Source of the DNA: an uncultured Erysipelotrichaceae bacterium
GTDB taxonomy: Bacteria > Bacillota_I > Bacilli_A > Erysipelotrichales > Erysipelotrichaceae
Direction: 5' to 3'
Assembly (NCBI GenBank): GCA_945875435.1
Contig: CAMCKH010000002.1
Coordinates: 1 to 64,000 of the forward strand
DNA: 64,000 bases
Below are positions 54,741 through 64,000 of the stretch, piece by piece. The translations under genes and the position numbers were made by a program. The notes under the pieces were generated by a model. It saw nothing but the letters and a program-made list of their open reading frames with translations. It was not told the DNA's origin and ran no database searches. Within the stretch, counting starts at the first letter, position 1. Every line of letters begins with the position of its first letter.

Positions 54741-56948
54741 CTACTTAAATACCCTTTCTATTTCAATAACACTATTAACCTTTTTTAAATTAGCTATTAA
54801 ATTTTCTAAATGCGAAATACTTTCAATCACTATTGTCATTTTGGTTAAAACTGTTAATTTTTCTCTATTTAAAATTGAACTAATGTTCAATAAAACCCCT
54901 TTGTGTTGTGAAACTACAGTTATTAAATCTGTAACCAAAAAATTTCTATCAATTGATGTAATTTTAATATTAGCTTCAAATTTAGTATTAGGTTCAATAT
55001 ATTCATCCCAATAAACATCTATCAATCTTTCTTTAGTTTCTTTAATTTTAGGACAATTTTTGCGATGAACTTTAACACCGAGACCTTTAGTTATATAACC
55101 AATTACAAGATCTCCATATATTGGACTACAACAAGATGATAAATTTATTTTTAAAGTATCAATTCCAGGAACTATAATTCCACTTTTTGAAACAACTTTT
55201 TTTCTCTTGTTTTGAGCTTTCGCAAGATTGATAGACAATTGTTCAAGATCTAAATCAGCTTTTTTAACTTTTGTGAGTTTATCAATTACAGTTATGATGT
55301 TAATATCTTTAATCGCAACTCTATAAAGAAGTTCAGTAACTCCAGATAATTGAAGATTTTTTGACAATTCTTCAAGTTTATCAACTTTCAAAAATTCATC
55401 AACATCCAAATCTCTTTTTCTAAGTTCTTCTTTAATGATGTTTTCACCATTTTTAGCATAGCTTTGTTTTAACTCTAAATCCTTTTTAGTAAGGTATGAT
55501 TTAATTCTATTCTTAGCATTATTGGTTTTACATATCTTTAACCAATCTTCGCTAGGTTTTGATTTCTTATCTATTAAAAGTTCTACAACATCACCTGTTT
55601 TTAAAACGGTGTTTAGTGGAACCAGCACTCCATTAACCTTTGACCCTACGGTTTGATGACCTATTTCAGTATGAATTCTATAAGCAAAATCAATAGGGAT
55701 TGATCCTGCAGGTAAGTCAATAACTCTACCCTTAGGAGTTAAAGCGTAAATATTAGCCTTAAAAACATCATTACTTACATAATCCATGAATGATGTTGCG
55801 TTTTCATTTTCTAAATTTTCTTCATCAAAAACAGTAAGCCATGCGAGTTCTTTTTTAATAGATTCTTGTTCTGATTTTTGATTATATTTTTTACCCTCTT
55901 TATAAGACCAATGAGCTGCGATTCCTTTTTCAGCCATTGAATCCATCTCTTCGGTTCTAATTTGAATTTCAAAAATACGACCACTATCCGCAACTATTGT
56001 GGTGTGTAAAGATTGATACATATTCATTTTAGGCATCGCAATATAATCTTTTAATCTACCAGGAATTGGTTTATAAAAAGCGTGAATATACCCCAAAATT
56101 TCATAACAATTAAGTTTAGTTTCTGTGATAATTCTAATAGCGTGAAGATCTAAAATTTCATCAAATCTCTTATGTTTAGTAGTCATTTTTTTATGAATGC
56201 TGTAAAGATGTTTTGAACGACCAAAAATTCTAAATTTAATAGATTTTTCTGTTAATAATTTTGAGATATCATCAATCATCACTTTAACCTGAGAATCTCT
56301 TTCGTTTTTCTTAATCTCTACAAGTTTTGCGATTTCTTTATACTTATCTAAATCAAGATAAAAAAATGATAAATCTTCAAGTTCATTTTTAATTGTTGCA
56401 AGACCGAGCCTATGTGCTATTGGAGCATATACATTCAATGTTTCATCAGCAATTCTTTTTTGTTTTTCAACAGGCATAAATTCTAAAGTTCGCATATTAT
56501 GTAATCTATCCAACAATTTAACTATGATTACCCTAATATCTTTAGCCATAGCCAAAAATATTTTACGATGATTTGCGGCTTGGTATTCTCTTTCATCTTT
56601 AAAATCATTCTTTAATTTACCAATTTTGGTAACTGCCTCTACTATATTGTAAATTTCTAAATCAAACTCTTTAACAAACTCTTCTTTTTCAACCTTACAA
56701 TCTTCTATCACATCATGAAGCAAAGCACTGGCGATAGTTTTAGGATTAGATTTTAATAAACAGGCTTCATATGCTACATTTAATAAATGATTGATGTAAG
56801 GTTCTCCACTATTTCTTTTTTGCGTTTTATGTTTATCTTCAACATAAAAGTATGCTTTTTCTATTAATGACAAAGCTTTTTTATCACTAATATAACTAGA
56901 TACTTCTTTGAAAAAAATTTCTTTAGTAACCGCAAATTTTTTATTCAT
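54741..56948 (-). CDS. relA: Bifunctional (p)ppGpp synthetase/hydrolase (Rel)
   Basis: Stringent-response enzyme of 735 residues. N-terminal HD hydrolase domain (HDVIED near 78-83), synthetase domain with YQSLHTTIV and an intact EIQIRT, TGS domain (about 390-450), a zinc-finger region (CCSPIYGD) and C-terminal ACT domain. Both activities look intact. In Bacillus relA is followed by dtd, which is absent here; hisS follows directly. TATAAT lies eight bases before the ATG, giving at most a leader of two bases. Confidence 0.96.
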   Translation of the reverse strand: MNKKFAVTKEIFFKEVSSYISDKKALSLIEKAYFYVEDKHKTQKRNSGEPYINHLLNVAYEACLLKSNPKTIASALLHDVIEDCKVEKEEFVKEFDLEIYNIVEAVTKIGKLKNDFKDEREYQAANHRKIFLAMAKDIRVIIVKLLDRLHNMRTLEFMPVEKQKRIADETLNVYAPIAHRLGLATIKNELEDLSFFYLDLDKYKEIAKLVEIKKNERDSQVKVMIDDISKLLTEKSIKFRIFGRSKHLYSIHKKMTTKHKRFDEILDLHAIRIITETKLNCYEILGYIHAFYKPIPGRLKDYIAMPKMNMYQSLHTTIVADSGRIFEIQIRTEEMDSMAEKGIAAHWSYKEGKKYNQKSEQESIKKELAWLTVFDEENLENENATSFMDYVSNDVFKANIYALTPKGRVIDLPAGSIPIDFAYRIHTEIGHQTVGSKVNGVLVPLNTVLKTGDVVELLIDKKSKPSEDWLKICKTNNAKNRIKSYLTKKDLELKQSYAKNGENIIKEELRKRDLDVDEFLKVDKLEELSKNLQLSGVTELLYRVAIKDINIITVIDKLTKVKKADLDLEQLSINLAKAQNKRKKVVSKSGIIVPGIDTLKINLSSCCSPIYGDLVIGYITKGLGVKVHRKNCPKIKETKERLIDVYWDEYIEPNTKFEANIKITSIDRNFLVTDLITVVSQHKGVLLNISSILNREKLTVLTKMTIVIESISHLENLIANLKKVNSVIEIERVFK

Positions 56949-56962
56949 AATAATGTATTATA
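56949..56962 (-). promoter_or_regulatory. Near-leaderless promoter of relA (-10)
   Basis: TGATATAAT (extended -10; hexamer at 56957-56962) eight bases before the ATG; predicted leader of about two bases. Confidence 0.5.
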
Positions 56963-57001
56963 TCATATATGAATATTTTTAACATCATATTAAATCAAAA
57001 T

Positions 57002-57024
57002 AAAAGGAACTATAAGTTCCTTTA
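57002..57024 (-). terminator. Terminator of gpmA
   Basis: AAAGGAACT / AGTTCCTTT with a three-base loop, T run on the minus strand; four bases after the gpmA stop. Confidence 0.85.
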
Positions 57025-57027
57025 TAA

Positions 57028-57777
57028 TTATTTAGCTTTTCCTTGATTAGCTACTGAAGACATTTTAGCAGTAATCGCTTCTTGATCACCAAGGTAATAT
57101 TTATTTACAAATTTAAAATTATCATCAAATTCATAAACTAATGGTACTCCAGTAGGGATATTAACATCAATAATATCTTTATCGCTCATATCTTCAAAAT
57201 ATTTAACAAGAGCACGAAGAGAATTACCGTGAGCAACAATAACAACTCGTTTTCCAGCTAAAATTTGTGGTTTAATTTCTTCATTGAAATATGGAACAGC
57301 TCTTTCGATAGTAGTTGCAAGAGATTCTGTCAATGGTAATACTTCCTTATTGTTTTCTGTTCTATATTGTTCTTGCAATCTAGGAGATCTAGCATCACTT
57401 TCTTCTAAAGCTGGTGGTGTGATATCAAAAGATCTACGCCAAATTTTAACTTGTTCTTCACCATATTTAGCTGCTGTTTCAGCTTTATTCATTCCTTGAA
57501 GAGCACCGTAATGACGTTCGTTTAATTTCCAAGATTTAATAACTGGAAGCCACTCTCTGTCCATACTTTCAAGCACGTGATTCAAAGTATGAATAGCTCT
57601 TTTTAAATAAGAAGTGTAACAAATATCAAAATCATATCCTTCAGCTTTTAATATTTTACCGCCTTCAATAGCTTCTTTATGTCCTTGCTCTGATAAATCA
57701 ACATCAGTCCAACCAGTAAATAGATTTAATTTATTCCATTCGCTTTCACCATGACGAATCATAACTAATTTATACAT
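57028..57777 (-). CDS. gpmA: 2,3-bisphosphoglycerate-dependent phosphoglycerate mutase
   Basis: Glycolytic enzyme that interconverts 3- and 2-phosphoglycerate. [20 protein letters not shown] carries the phosphorylated His, followed by [16 protein letters not shown] and [13 protein letters not shown] with the second His. About 249 residues, the usual size. ATG 57777 with GGGAGG is chosen. Separate unit with its own promoter (TATAAT at 57804-57809), placed between apt and relA, which are adjacent in Bacillus. Confidence 0.97.
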   Translation of the reverse strand: MYKLVMIRHGESEWNKLNLFTGWTDVDLSEQGHKEAIEGGKILKAEGYDFDICYTSYLKRAIHTLNHVLESMDREWLPVIKSWKLNERHYGALQGMNKAETAAKYGEEQVKIWRRSFDITPPALEESDARSPRLQEQYRTENNKEVLPLTESLATTIERAVPYFNEEIKPQILAGKRVVIVAHGNSLRALVKYFEDMSDKDIIDVNIPTGVPLVYEFDDNFKFVNKYYLGDQEAITAKMSSVANQGKAK

Positions 57778-57803
57778 TTTATTTCCTCCCAATTTATATT
57801 TAA

Positions 57804-57809
57804 ATTATA
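57804..57809 (-). promoter_or_regulatory. -10 box of gpmA
   Basis: TGTATAAT 26 bases before the ATG with a normal leader and Shine-Dalgarno. No clear -35. Confidence 0.5.
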
Positions 57810-57814
57810 CACTA

Positions 57815-58327
57815 TTAATATTTAATTAAAGTAAAAATATCGTAATTTTTTAAAACTTCTCTACCTTTTAAATCACTAAGCTCAATTAAAAATGCACAAC
57901 CTACAACTTCACCTTGCATTTTCTCAACCAATTTAATAGTAGCATCTACCGTTCCGCCTGTCGCCAACAAGTCATCAACTATTAAAACTCGATCTCCTTT
58001 TTTAATTGAATCTTTATGCATATGTAATTCATTACTTCCGTATTCCAATTCATATTTAATAGATTCTGTTTCTCTTGGTAATTTGTTTGGTTTTCTTACC
58101 GGAACAAAACCGATTCCCAAACTGTACGCTACAGGACAACCGAAAATAAAACCTCTTGATTCAGGACCTACAATAATTGTTGCATTAACTTTTTTAGCAT
58201 ATTCAATTATTTGATTACTAGCTTCTTTAAATGCTTCCCCGTTTTGCATTAAAGGAGTAATATCTCTAAATAAAATACCTTCTTTTGGAAAATTTAATAC
58301 TTCCGCAATATAATTTTCTAATTTCAT
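57815..58327 (-). CDS. apt: Adenine phosphoribosyltransferase
   Basis: Purine-salvage enzyme that makes AMP from adenine and [12 protein letters not shown] near the start, [10 protein letters not shown] and the PRPP loop [16 protein letters not shown] are diagnostic. 170 residues, full length. ATG 58327 with AGAGGT upstream; the GTG just before it is too close. It follows recJ as in Bacillus. Confidence 0.96.
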   Translation of the reverse strand: MKLENYIAEVLNFPKEGILFRDITPLMQNGEAFKEASNQIIEYAKKVNATIIVGPESRGFIFGCPVAYSLGIGFVPVRKPNKLPRETESIKYELEYGSNELHMHKDSIKKGDRVLIVDDLLATGGTVDATIKLVEKMQGEVVGCAFLIELSDLKGREVLKNYDIFTLIKY

Positions 58328-58362
58328 CACTTTACCTCTTTCACTTAATTATAATAACACAA

Positions 58363-59841
58363 TCAGATATAATCTTTAACCATAAAAGTTATTTTTTTAT
58401 TTTTAAATGATGAATATTTAAAAGTTCCAATTAAACTTTGAATGTTTTCGTAATTAAAACATCTATTAAAATAAATAGCTTCCATTCCGTTTGATAATTT
58501 CCATTTAGAATAAATTTTTTTGATTAAAAAATGATTTTCTACCTCTATATTATTTATTTTAAATTTAACTTCATTAAAATCTGTTCCAAAAGGTTTTAAA
58601 CTTTCAATAATATCTACAATATCTGAAGTTATATCTTCCTGATTTATTTCAATATAATTTTCTACATCTTCTTTAATTAAAACCTTATTGTTTTCAATAT
58701 AATTTATTAAATCATTTAATTTTATTTTATCCATACTTAAACCTAGTGCTTTTTTATGTCCACCGATAGATTTAAAAATATCTAATGATTTAAAATATTC
58801 ATAAATATCAAAATCACCGTAACTTCTTCCACTTCCTTTTATAGTATCTTCATTATCACTTAAAACAATTACAGGTTTTTTATAGTTTTCGCTTAATTTG
58901 TTTGCTATTAAACCACACAATCCTTCTTTGATATCAGCGTTGTAAATAACTTCAATAAAATTTTTACTTTTAATTCTTTTATTTAATTTTTCAATTAATT
59001 CGCTTGTAATATGTTTTCTTTGTTTATTAATTTCTTTAATAATATCAGAATAAATCAAAAATTCATTATCATCATCATATAGAAAATATTCAACCAACTT
59101 ATTAACATTACCTATTCCCATTCTACTGATGGCATTTATTTTTGGTCCGATTTCAAAACTTATACTATCGTAATCAAAATCTTTTTCCAACAACTTATAG
59201 ATACTTGGATATTTATTTTTTTTAATTATTTCATGTCCTTTTTTAATTATTTTTCTATTGTAATTTAAAACACTCATCATATCAGAAATCATACCTATAG
59301 ATGCTAAGGCTAGATTGTATTCATCTTTAAAAAAATAGTTAGATAAAATTAAAGATAGCCCTGCTGCACTTAAATTACGGTACTTATCTTCAAGTGTGTT
59401 GCTATGAATAAAAAAATCAACATCAGGCTTTTCTTCATATTGATGATGATCGATAATAGCAATTTTAATATTATTATTCCTAGCGTATGAAATCGCATCT
59501 TTAGCTTTTACTCCGTTATCAACACAAATAACCAATTCAAAATGATTAATAGCTTTTTTTAATATTTCTACATTTAAACCATAACCTTCTTTATACCTAT
59601 CAGGAATATAGTATTTAGTAATCACATTCAATTTCTTTAACAACCTTACCAAAATAGCAGTACTTGTGATTCCATCCGCATCATAATCACCCACAACCAA
59701 CACATTACCTTTGATATTTTTAAGATAGTTACACAATGATATAAATTCTTCATTATCACTGTAATCATAATCATAACTGCTGTCGTTTAATTTAATTAAA
59801 TCTTCACTATTCAAATTATAATGCTTTAATATCGCATCCAT
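58363..59841 (-). CDS. recJ: RecJ-like single-strand DNA exonuclease (short form)
   Basis: DHH-family 5' to 3' exonuclease. Motifs: GDYDADGITS (about 53-62), CVDNG, and IDHHQYEE, where His-His is the DHH motif, then a DHHA1 region with IGGHKKALGLSM. About 492 residues, shorter than the 570-780 of typical RecJ: the C-terminal OB region is short. Gene order recJ-apt is that of Bacillus. It overlaps the mraY stop (TGATG). Confidence 0.88.
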   Translation of the reverse strand: MDAILKHYNLNSEDLIKLNDSSYDYDYSDNEEFISLCNYLKNIKGNVLVVGDYDADGITSTAILVRLLKKLNVITKYYIPDRYKEGYGLNVEILKKAINHFELVICVDNGVKAKDAISYARNNNIKIAIIDHHQYEEKPDVDFFIHSNTLEDKYRNLSAAGLSLILSNYFFKDEYNLALASIGMISDMMSVLNYNRKIIKKGHEIIKKNKYPSIYKLLEKDFDYDSISFEIGPKINAISRMGIGNVNKLVEYFLYDDDNEFLIYSDIIKEINKQRKHITSELIEKLNKRIKSKNFIEVIYNADIKEGLCGLIANKLSENYKKPVIVLSDNEDTIKGSGRSYGDFDIYEYFKSLDIFKSIGGHKKALGLSMDKIKLNDLINYIENNKVLIKEDVENYIEINQEDITSDIVDIIESLKPFGTDFNEVKFKINNIEVENHFLIKKIYSKWKLSNGMEAIYFNRCFNYENIQSLIGTFKYSSFKNKKITFMVKDYI

Positions 59842-60800
59842 CATAAATACATACCTATTAAAAATCCAATCAATGAAGTTATAAAAGTTATTTTATAAAA
59901 CATCAATACCACATTTTTTTCCTTCATTCCTTTTTTTGAAAAACTATAATGAATTGGAGTATATAAAAATATTCTTTTCTTAAATGTTTTAACCCAAAAT
60001 ATTTGAATTATTACACTAAGCATTTCCCATAAATAAGTAGCACCGATAAAAAGTAATAAAATTTCAACTTTTAAAACAACACTAATTATTACAAGCAAAG
60101 CACCTAAAGCAATAGATCCACTATCTCCCATAAATATTTTTGCTGGAAAAAAATTAAATTTTAAATAACCAATCAAAGCTGAAATAACTAAAATTATTAT
60201 TAATAAAATTTCAAATTCATTTTTTAAATACGCAATTATCCCGAAAAAAAACAAACTAATACTAACACATCCCGCACAAAGCCCATCCATTCCATCAGTA
60301 AAATTTACAGCATTTGTTTCTCCTGTAAACATAATCAAAAGAAATATCGGATATAAATAACCAAGGTTGATGTCATGATTTAAAAATGGTAATTTGATTA
60401 TAAAACTCAAATTATCTTTAAGTAGTAAAAAAATTATTACAGAGGCTATTATTTGTAAAAAAAGTTTCTTTTTCGCATTAAGACCTGTATTATCATTATG
60501 TCTAATAATTAAGTAATCATCTAAAAAACCAATTAAACCAAATAAAAAATATGTTACTAAAATTACTAAAATTTTAGGATTAAAAAGTAAATTAAATTTA
60601 AAAATCAAAATAATTAAAATAGGAATCAAGATAAAAATGACACCTCCCATAATAGGTGTCTTATCTTTTTCTTTAAAATCATTCAGTGCATATTCAGAAA
60701 CTTTTTGATTAAAACCTATTTTTTTTAAAAAAACAATATATTTAGGCATTAATAAAACTACTGCTAAAAAACTTAAAATCGCAAAAAACAAATATTCCAT
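59841..60800 (-). CDS. mraY: Phospho-N-acetylmuramoyl-pentapeptide transferase MraY
   Basis: Ten-helix membrane enzyme that makes lipid I from UDP-MurNAc-pentapeptide and undecaprenyl phosphate. 319 residues from ATG 60800 with AAGGTGA upstream. GFLDDYLI holds the Asp pair, NAVNFTDGMDGL and FMGDSGSIALGA follow. The third site, usually PIHHHxExxG, reads PIHYSFSKKG: His 284 is kept but the next two His are Tyr 285 and Ser 286. Position after pbp supports MraY, not TagO or WecA. Confidence 0.9.
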   Translation of the reverse strand: MEYLFFAILSFLAVVLLMPKYIVFLKKIGFNQKVSEYALNDFKEKDKTPIMGGVIFILIPILIILIFKFNLLFNPKILVILVTYFLFGLIGFLDDYLIIRHNDNTGLNAKKKLFLQIIASVIIFLLLKDNLSFIIKLPFLNHDINLGYLYPIFLLIMFTGETNAVNFTDGMDGLCAGCVSISLFFFGIIAYLKNEFEILLIIILVISALIGYLKFNFFPAKIFMGDSGSIALGALLVIISVVLKVEILLLFIGATYLWEMLSVIIQIFWVKTFKKRIFLYTPIHYSFSKKGMKEKNVVLMFYKITFITSLIGFLIGMYL

Positions 60801-60801
60801 C

Positions 60802-63006
60802 TCATTCACCTTCTTCACTAATGCTTTCTTCTTTTTGTTTTTCTTTATAAATATCACTAAGAACAACTTCTAGTATATCATTATTTTGAATAATAGTATC
60901 TGTTAAAATACTTTGAGACACTACTAACCCTTGACCTTTAATGACCACATTAAGATTAGTGATAGACCAAAAATCTGTAATTTCTTTTCTACTCCAATTT
61001 GAAAAATCAAGTGCCTTAATATCGTTATAACTTGTTAAAAGAAATATTTTTTCATTACTATAAAGATTATCATTAGCTTTAGGTAATTGATCAATAACGC
61101 TTTTTCCGTTACCTAAAATCACAACTTCACTATCAATTCCATTTAACTTTTCACTAATTTTATCAATTTTAGTATTAACAAGGTTAGGCATTTTGTATTC
61201 AAAAACTTCCTTAACACCCTCTTCAATTTGTTCCTTCTTATAATTAACTTCTAAAATTTTAGTAACTTTCTGTAATAAATTAGTAACTGGATGGTTGGTG
61301 TAATGAGGAGTCCAGCCAAAATGAGCTTTTGTAGCATAATAAAGCATATATTTTGGTTTATCTGCTGGAAATCCAATAATTACTGACGCGATTTCATTTT
61401 CGCTATCATAACCCCCTTCCGGTAAGGCTATTTGGCTAGTACCGGTTTTAGCAATAATATCAACACCTTCAACACTATAACCTTGACCAGTACCATATTC
61501 TGCACTAACTACTCTACCCATTAATTCTTGCAGTGTCTTAGCACTAGCTTCGCTAATCGGTTTATTCACAACGCTATGTTGGTGATTATAAACAACTTCA
61601 CCATTGCCATTAACTATTTTTTCAACAAAATAAGGTTTTATCATATCACCATTGCCAAACATTGCTGTATAGGCTTGAATTATGTGAAGCATTGTAGTAC
61701 TTATACTATGACCGAAAGTCATATTTAATTTTTCACTAGCCCATTCATAATTATGTTGACCTATTTCTTCAGCTACACCATCTGTATCTACATAATCGAA
61801 AAAACCAAATTTCTTAACATATTCATAAAAATTATCCACTCCAACATAATCAACTAAAAGTGTGCTAGTAGCAACGTTACTTGATCTTATTAAACCATCA
61901 TCAATAGGAATACTTCCCCAAGAACCTCTTAAAGCATTATCAACACAACCATAAGAATAACCATAGGTTCTAGTAGGATTGCCATTGCTATCAGAGATAT
62001 AACAAAAACTTTCTGAATTAAATTCATTATTACCATTATAAGTACCAAGATCCATAGCAGCGACATAAACTATTGACTTAAAAACTGAACCAGGTTCATA
62101 TGTGTATTGACTACCCTTATTAGTATAATCTTTTATTTCCAAAATATTATTATCAAAGCTAGGATATTGACCCCAAGCTAAAATTCTTCCAGTATCTACT
62201 TCCGCAACACTAGCCCAAACATCACTAGCTCCAAATTGTTTCACAGATTCTTCTAAAGCAATATTTAATGCTTCTTGTATGCCTTTATCTATAGTTAAAT
62301 AAAGATCATTACCATCTTTAGCTTCAACTATTTCTTTCTTCATTCCAGGCAAAATATAACCATCTTTATCTGCTTGAAAAGACTCATAACCATCTTCACC
62401 GGTAAGATATGAATTATAAGAATATTCTATCCCCATCTTTCCAATCAAATTGTTTTTTTCATTTGCCTGAGCATAACCTACAATATAAGGTGCAAAATTT
62501 GTTAAGGGATAATTTCTTTTTCTAGTACTTCTAAATTCAATTCCATTCAGTTTATATTCTTCAATTTTTTCTTTTACTTCTTTTGAAATTCCTTTTCCAT
62601 AAATTCCTAATTCTGTTTGATATACTCCCTGTTTTGAAAGTAAAGCAAAAAGTTCGCTTTCTTCAGCCTTCAAAATATCCGCAAGTATTTTTGCAGTTTT
62701 TAAAGGATCATCTACATAAGCGATTTTTTCACCATTGGAAATTCTATTTTTATCCAATATCGCAATTATATCGTAAGCTACAATATCTTGAGCTACAATT
62801 ATTCCGTTTCTATCAAGAATATTTCCTCTTTTTGCAATAATTTTGTTCTCAACCAAATTAGATTCATCTACATAGGGTTTCAAATCTGTACCACTTCTTA
62901 AATGATATTTAAAAACGGACACAAAAAGAATATTAACAGTAATGACTGTAAATATTATTAATATTGTTACGAAAATAATTTTTAAAAAATTATTTTTAAT
63001 TTTCAT
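60802..63006 (-). CDS. Division transpeptidase (PBP2B/FtsI-type) with PASTA tail
   Basis: Class B penicillin-binding protein, 734 residues, that crosslinks septal peptidoglycan. One membrane helix (about 9-31), PBP dimer domain, transpeptidase domain with active Ser 307 in EPGSVFK, SSN at 375-377 and KTGTS at 520-524, then about two C-terminal PASTA domains. Place between ftsL and mraY is that of ftsI/pbpB. It ends with an acidic tail and TGA overlapping the mraY ribosome-binding site. Confidence 0.94.
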   Translation of the reverse strand: MKIKNNFLKIIFVTILIIFTVITVNILFVSVFKYHLRSGTDLKPYVDESNLVENKIIAKRGNILDRNGIIVAQDIVAYDIIAILDKNRISNGEKIAYVDDPLKTAKILADILKAEESELFALLSKQGVYQTELGIYGKGISKEVKEKIEEYKLNGIEFRSTRKRNYPLTNFAPYIVGYAQANEKNNLIGKMGIEYSYNSYLTGEDGYESFQADKDGYILPGMKKEIVEAKDGNDLYLTIDKGIQEALNIALEESVKQFGASDVWASVAEVDTGRILAWGQYPSFDNNILEIKDYTNKGSQYTYEPGSVFKSIVYVAAMDLGTYNGNNEFNSESFCYISDSNGNPTRTYGYSYGCVDNALRGSWGSIPIDDGLIRSSNVATSTLLVDYVGVDNFYEYVKKFGFFDYVDTDGVAEEIGQHNYEWASEKLNMTFGHSISTTMLHIIQAYTAMFGNGDMIKPYFVEKIVNGNGEVVYNHQHSVVNKPISEASAKTLQELMGRVVSAEYGTGQGYSVEGVDIIAKTGTSQIALPEGGYDSENEIASVIIGFPADKPKYMLYYATKAHFGWTPHYTNHPVTNLLQKVTKILEVNYKKEQIEEGVKEVFEYKMPNLVNTKIDKISEKLNGIDSEVVILGNGKSVIDQLPKANDNLYSNEKIFLLTSYNDIKALDFSNWSRKEITDFWSITNLNVVIKGQGLVVSQSILTDTIIQNNDILEVVLSDIYKEKQKEESISEEGE

Positions 63007-63007
63007 A

Positions 63008-63298
63008 TTATCTATTTATAGAAATTACATTTTCTTGATTAATTTCCATTTTGTTAGTTTGAGCAACTTCAAAAACTCTTTCTTGAGAAACTAAATTTTG
63101 AATTTCTATTTTTAAAACTTCGTTTTCATTACTTATTTTTTTAATTTTTGTTTCACTGTTTTGAATATCTATTGTTAATTTTTGATTATAACTTCTCAAA
63201 AATAAAGATGAAGCTAATGAAGCTACTATTGAAAATCCTAATAAACCAAATATAAATTCACTTCTAACTCTTCTTCTTTTTTTAATTACCTTAGCCAT
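63008..63298 (-). CDS. ftsL: FtsL-like cell division protein
   Basis: A 96-residue bitopic protein: basic start KVIKKRRRVRSE, one membrane helix (about 15-34), then a coiled coil with heptads (SETKIKKISNENEVLKIEI). FtsL joins DivIB/DivIC to recruit and activate the septal PBP. Sequence is poorly conserved in this family, so the call rests on layout and place between rsmH and pbp. The ATG overlaps the rsmH stop. Confidence 0.85.
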   Translation of the reverse strand: MAKVIKKRRRVRSEFIFGLLGFSIVASLASSLFLRSYNQKLTIDIQNSETKIKKISNENEVLKIEIQNLVSQERVFEVAQTNKMEINQENVISINR

Positions 63299-64000
63299 TA
63301 TTTTACCCTCTTTATTCCTCTTAATTTTGCACTCTTTGCGCGTGAATTAATTTCTAACTCTTCAGTTGTAGAAATTATTATTTTTTTATTTAATAACTCA
63401 AAATCTGGTTTTATTAAATCTTGTTGTTTAATTACTATTCTTTTATCGTCTTTAACAGTTGAAAATTTTTTAAAATAATTTTTAATTAATCTATCTTCTA
63501 ATGAATGAAAGCTAATTATAGCTACTCTTCCATCTTTTTTTAAAATCGCAGGTATTTTATTTAAAAATTCTTCTAAAGAATTAAGTTCATCATTAACCTC
63601 TATTCTCAAGGATTGAAATACTTGTTTAGCAGGATGACCTTTTTCTTTCAACACTTTGTTGCTTAGACAACTTTTAATTATATCCACTAATTCAAAAGTT
63701 GTTTCAATAGGCTTTAGCTTTCTAGCCTCTATAATCTTACTGGCAATTTTATAAGAATTTTTTTCTTCTCCATACTCCTTAAAAATTCTATTTAATGAAT
63801 TTAAATCATAATTATTCACAATCTCATAAGCAGAAAGTTTTGTTTCACTATTCATTCTCATATCCAATCTGGAGTTATATCTATAAGAAAATCCTCTTTC
63901 AGCATTATCAAATTGTGGTGATGAAACTCCTAAATCTAATATGATGCCATCCACTTTTTCAATATAACTATCCATATTCTTGTAGTTATCATGAATAATA
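63298..64000 (-). CDS. rsmH: 16S rRNA (cytosine1402-N4)-methyltransferase RsmH, 5' part outside window
   Basis: First gene seen of the division/cell-wall run. Reading continues open to the last base of the window (IIHDNYKN before the first internal Met), so the start is outside. DGIILDLGVSSPQFD, RGFSYRYNSRLDMRM, HPAKQVFQSLRIEVN and SFHSLEDRLIKNYF are all family motifs; the missing part should hold the SAM-binding glycine loop. 234 codons visible of about 300. Confidence 0.95.
   Translation of the reverse strand, partial: IIHDNYKNMDSYIEKVDGIILDLGVSSPQFDNAERGFSYRYNSRLDMRMNSETKLSAYEIVNNYDLNSLNRIFKEYGEEKNSYKIASKIIEARKLKPIETTFELVDIIKSCLSNKVLKEKGHPAKQVFQSLRIEVNDELNSLEEFLNKIPAILKKDGRVAIISFHSLEDRLIKNYFKKFSTVKDDKRIVIKQQDLIKPDFELLNKKIIISTTEELEINSRAKSAKLRGIKRVK

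Noticed and set aside
57574-57579. Second CACGTG core as possible parS
   Set aside because: Flanks (CAAG / ATTC) do not form the parS palindrome; it is coding sequence of gpmA.
1-64000. CRISPR array, IS element or prophage
   Set aside because: I saw no regular short direct repeats, transposase, integrase or phage gene in any frame.

Overview
The window reads as chromosome of a very AT-rich, walled, low-GC Gram-positive bacterium. Evidence: a division/cell-wall run (rsmH-ftsL-PBP2B-type pbp-mraY), a PolC-type replicative polymerase, an LPXTG-like surface protein, a Firmicutes-like rsmG-noc-soj-spo0J cluster and a recJ-apt-(gpmA)-relA-hisS-aspS run. UGA is a stop: a single in-frame TGA separates RNase III from PolC, so Mollicutes code 4 does not apply. 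The gene content suits a reduced-genome member of Bacilli (Erysipelotrichales/RF39-like), but this placement is inference.

Layout. 1-16.5 kb (minus): a broken or truncated glycosyltransferase, thiol peroxidase, ABC-F ATPase, a heterodimeric ABC exporter, then (after a plus-strand tRNA-Leu) rpsU, a PEPCK/HPr-kinase-like ATPase, and recG-rnc-polC-M29 aminopeptidase. 16.7-19.8 kb (plus): rsmG-noc-soj-spo0J. 19.8-27 kb (minus): rdgB, trmL, a VanY-like pseudopeptidase, a metallophosphatase, murL-murD2, typA and a small membrane protein. 27-28.7 kb (plus): a LicA-like kinase and a lipid kinase. 29.2-31.8 kb (plus): pyruvate phosphate dikinase behind a promoter with a cre-like operator. 31.8-35.8 kb (minus): YfhO-like protein and a Na/Pi transporter. 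36-38.5 kb (plus): a small secreted acidic protein and a repeat-bearing LPKSG surface protein. 38.6-41.3 kb (minus): a secreted small protein plus a two-permease ABC transporter. 41.5-64 kb (minus): rplM-rpsI, a cell-surface operon ending in pyrR, two overlapping mgtE genes, aminoacyl-tRNA synthetases, relA, gpmA, apt, recJ, mraY, pbp, ftsL and rsmH (cut by the window end).

Three points stand out. First, the murD next to an overlapping PP-loop gene looks like MurD2-MurL, the alternative route that adds L-Glu to the muropeptide precursor and then epimerises it; the VanY-like protein with missing zinc ligands and the MraY with a degenerate HHH motif sit in the same pathway. Second, at least eight genes have a TATAAT-like box exactly six bases before the start codon, which places the expected transcription start on the first base of the start codon: widespread leaderless mRNAs, including one 17-bp bidirectional promoter. 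Third, the 38.6-41.3 kb operon pairs an uncharacterised secreted protein with an ABC-2-type exporter, with a perfect 15-bp hairpin just before the permease ribosome-binding site.
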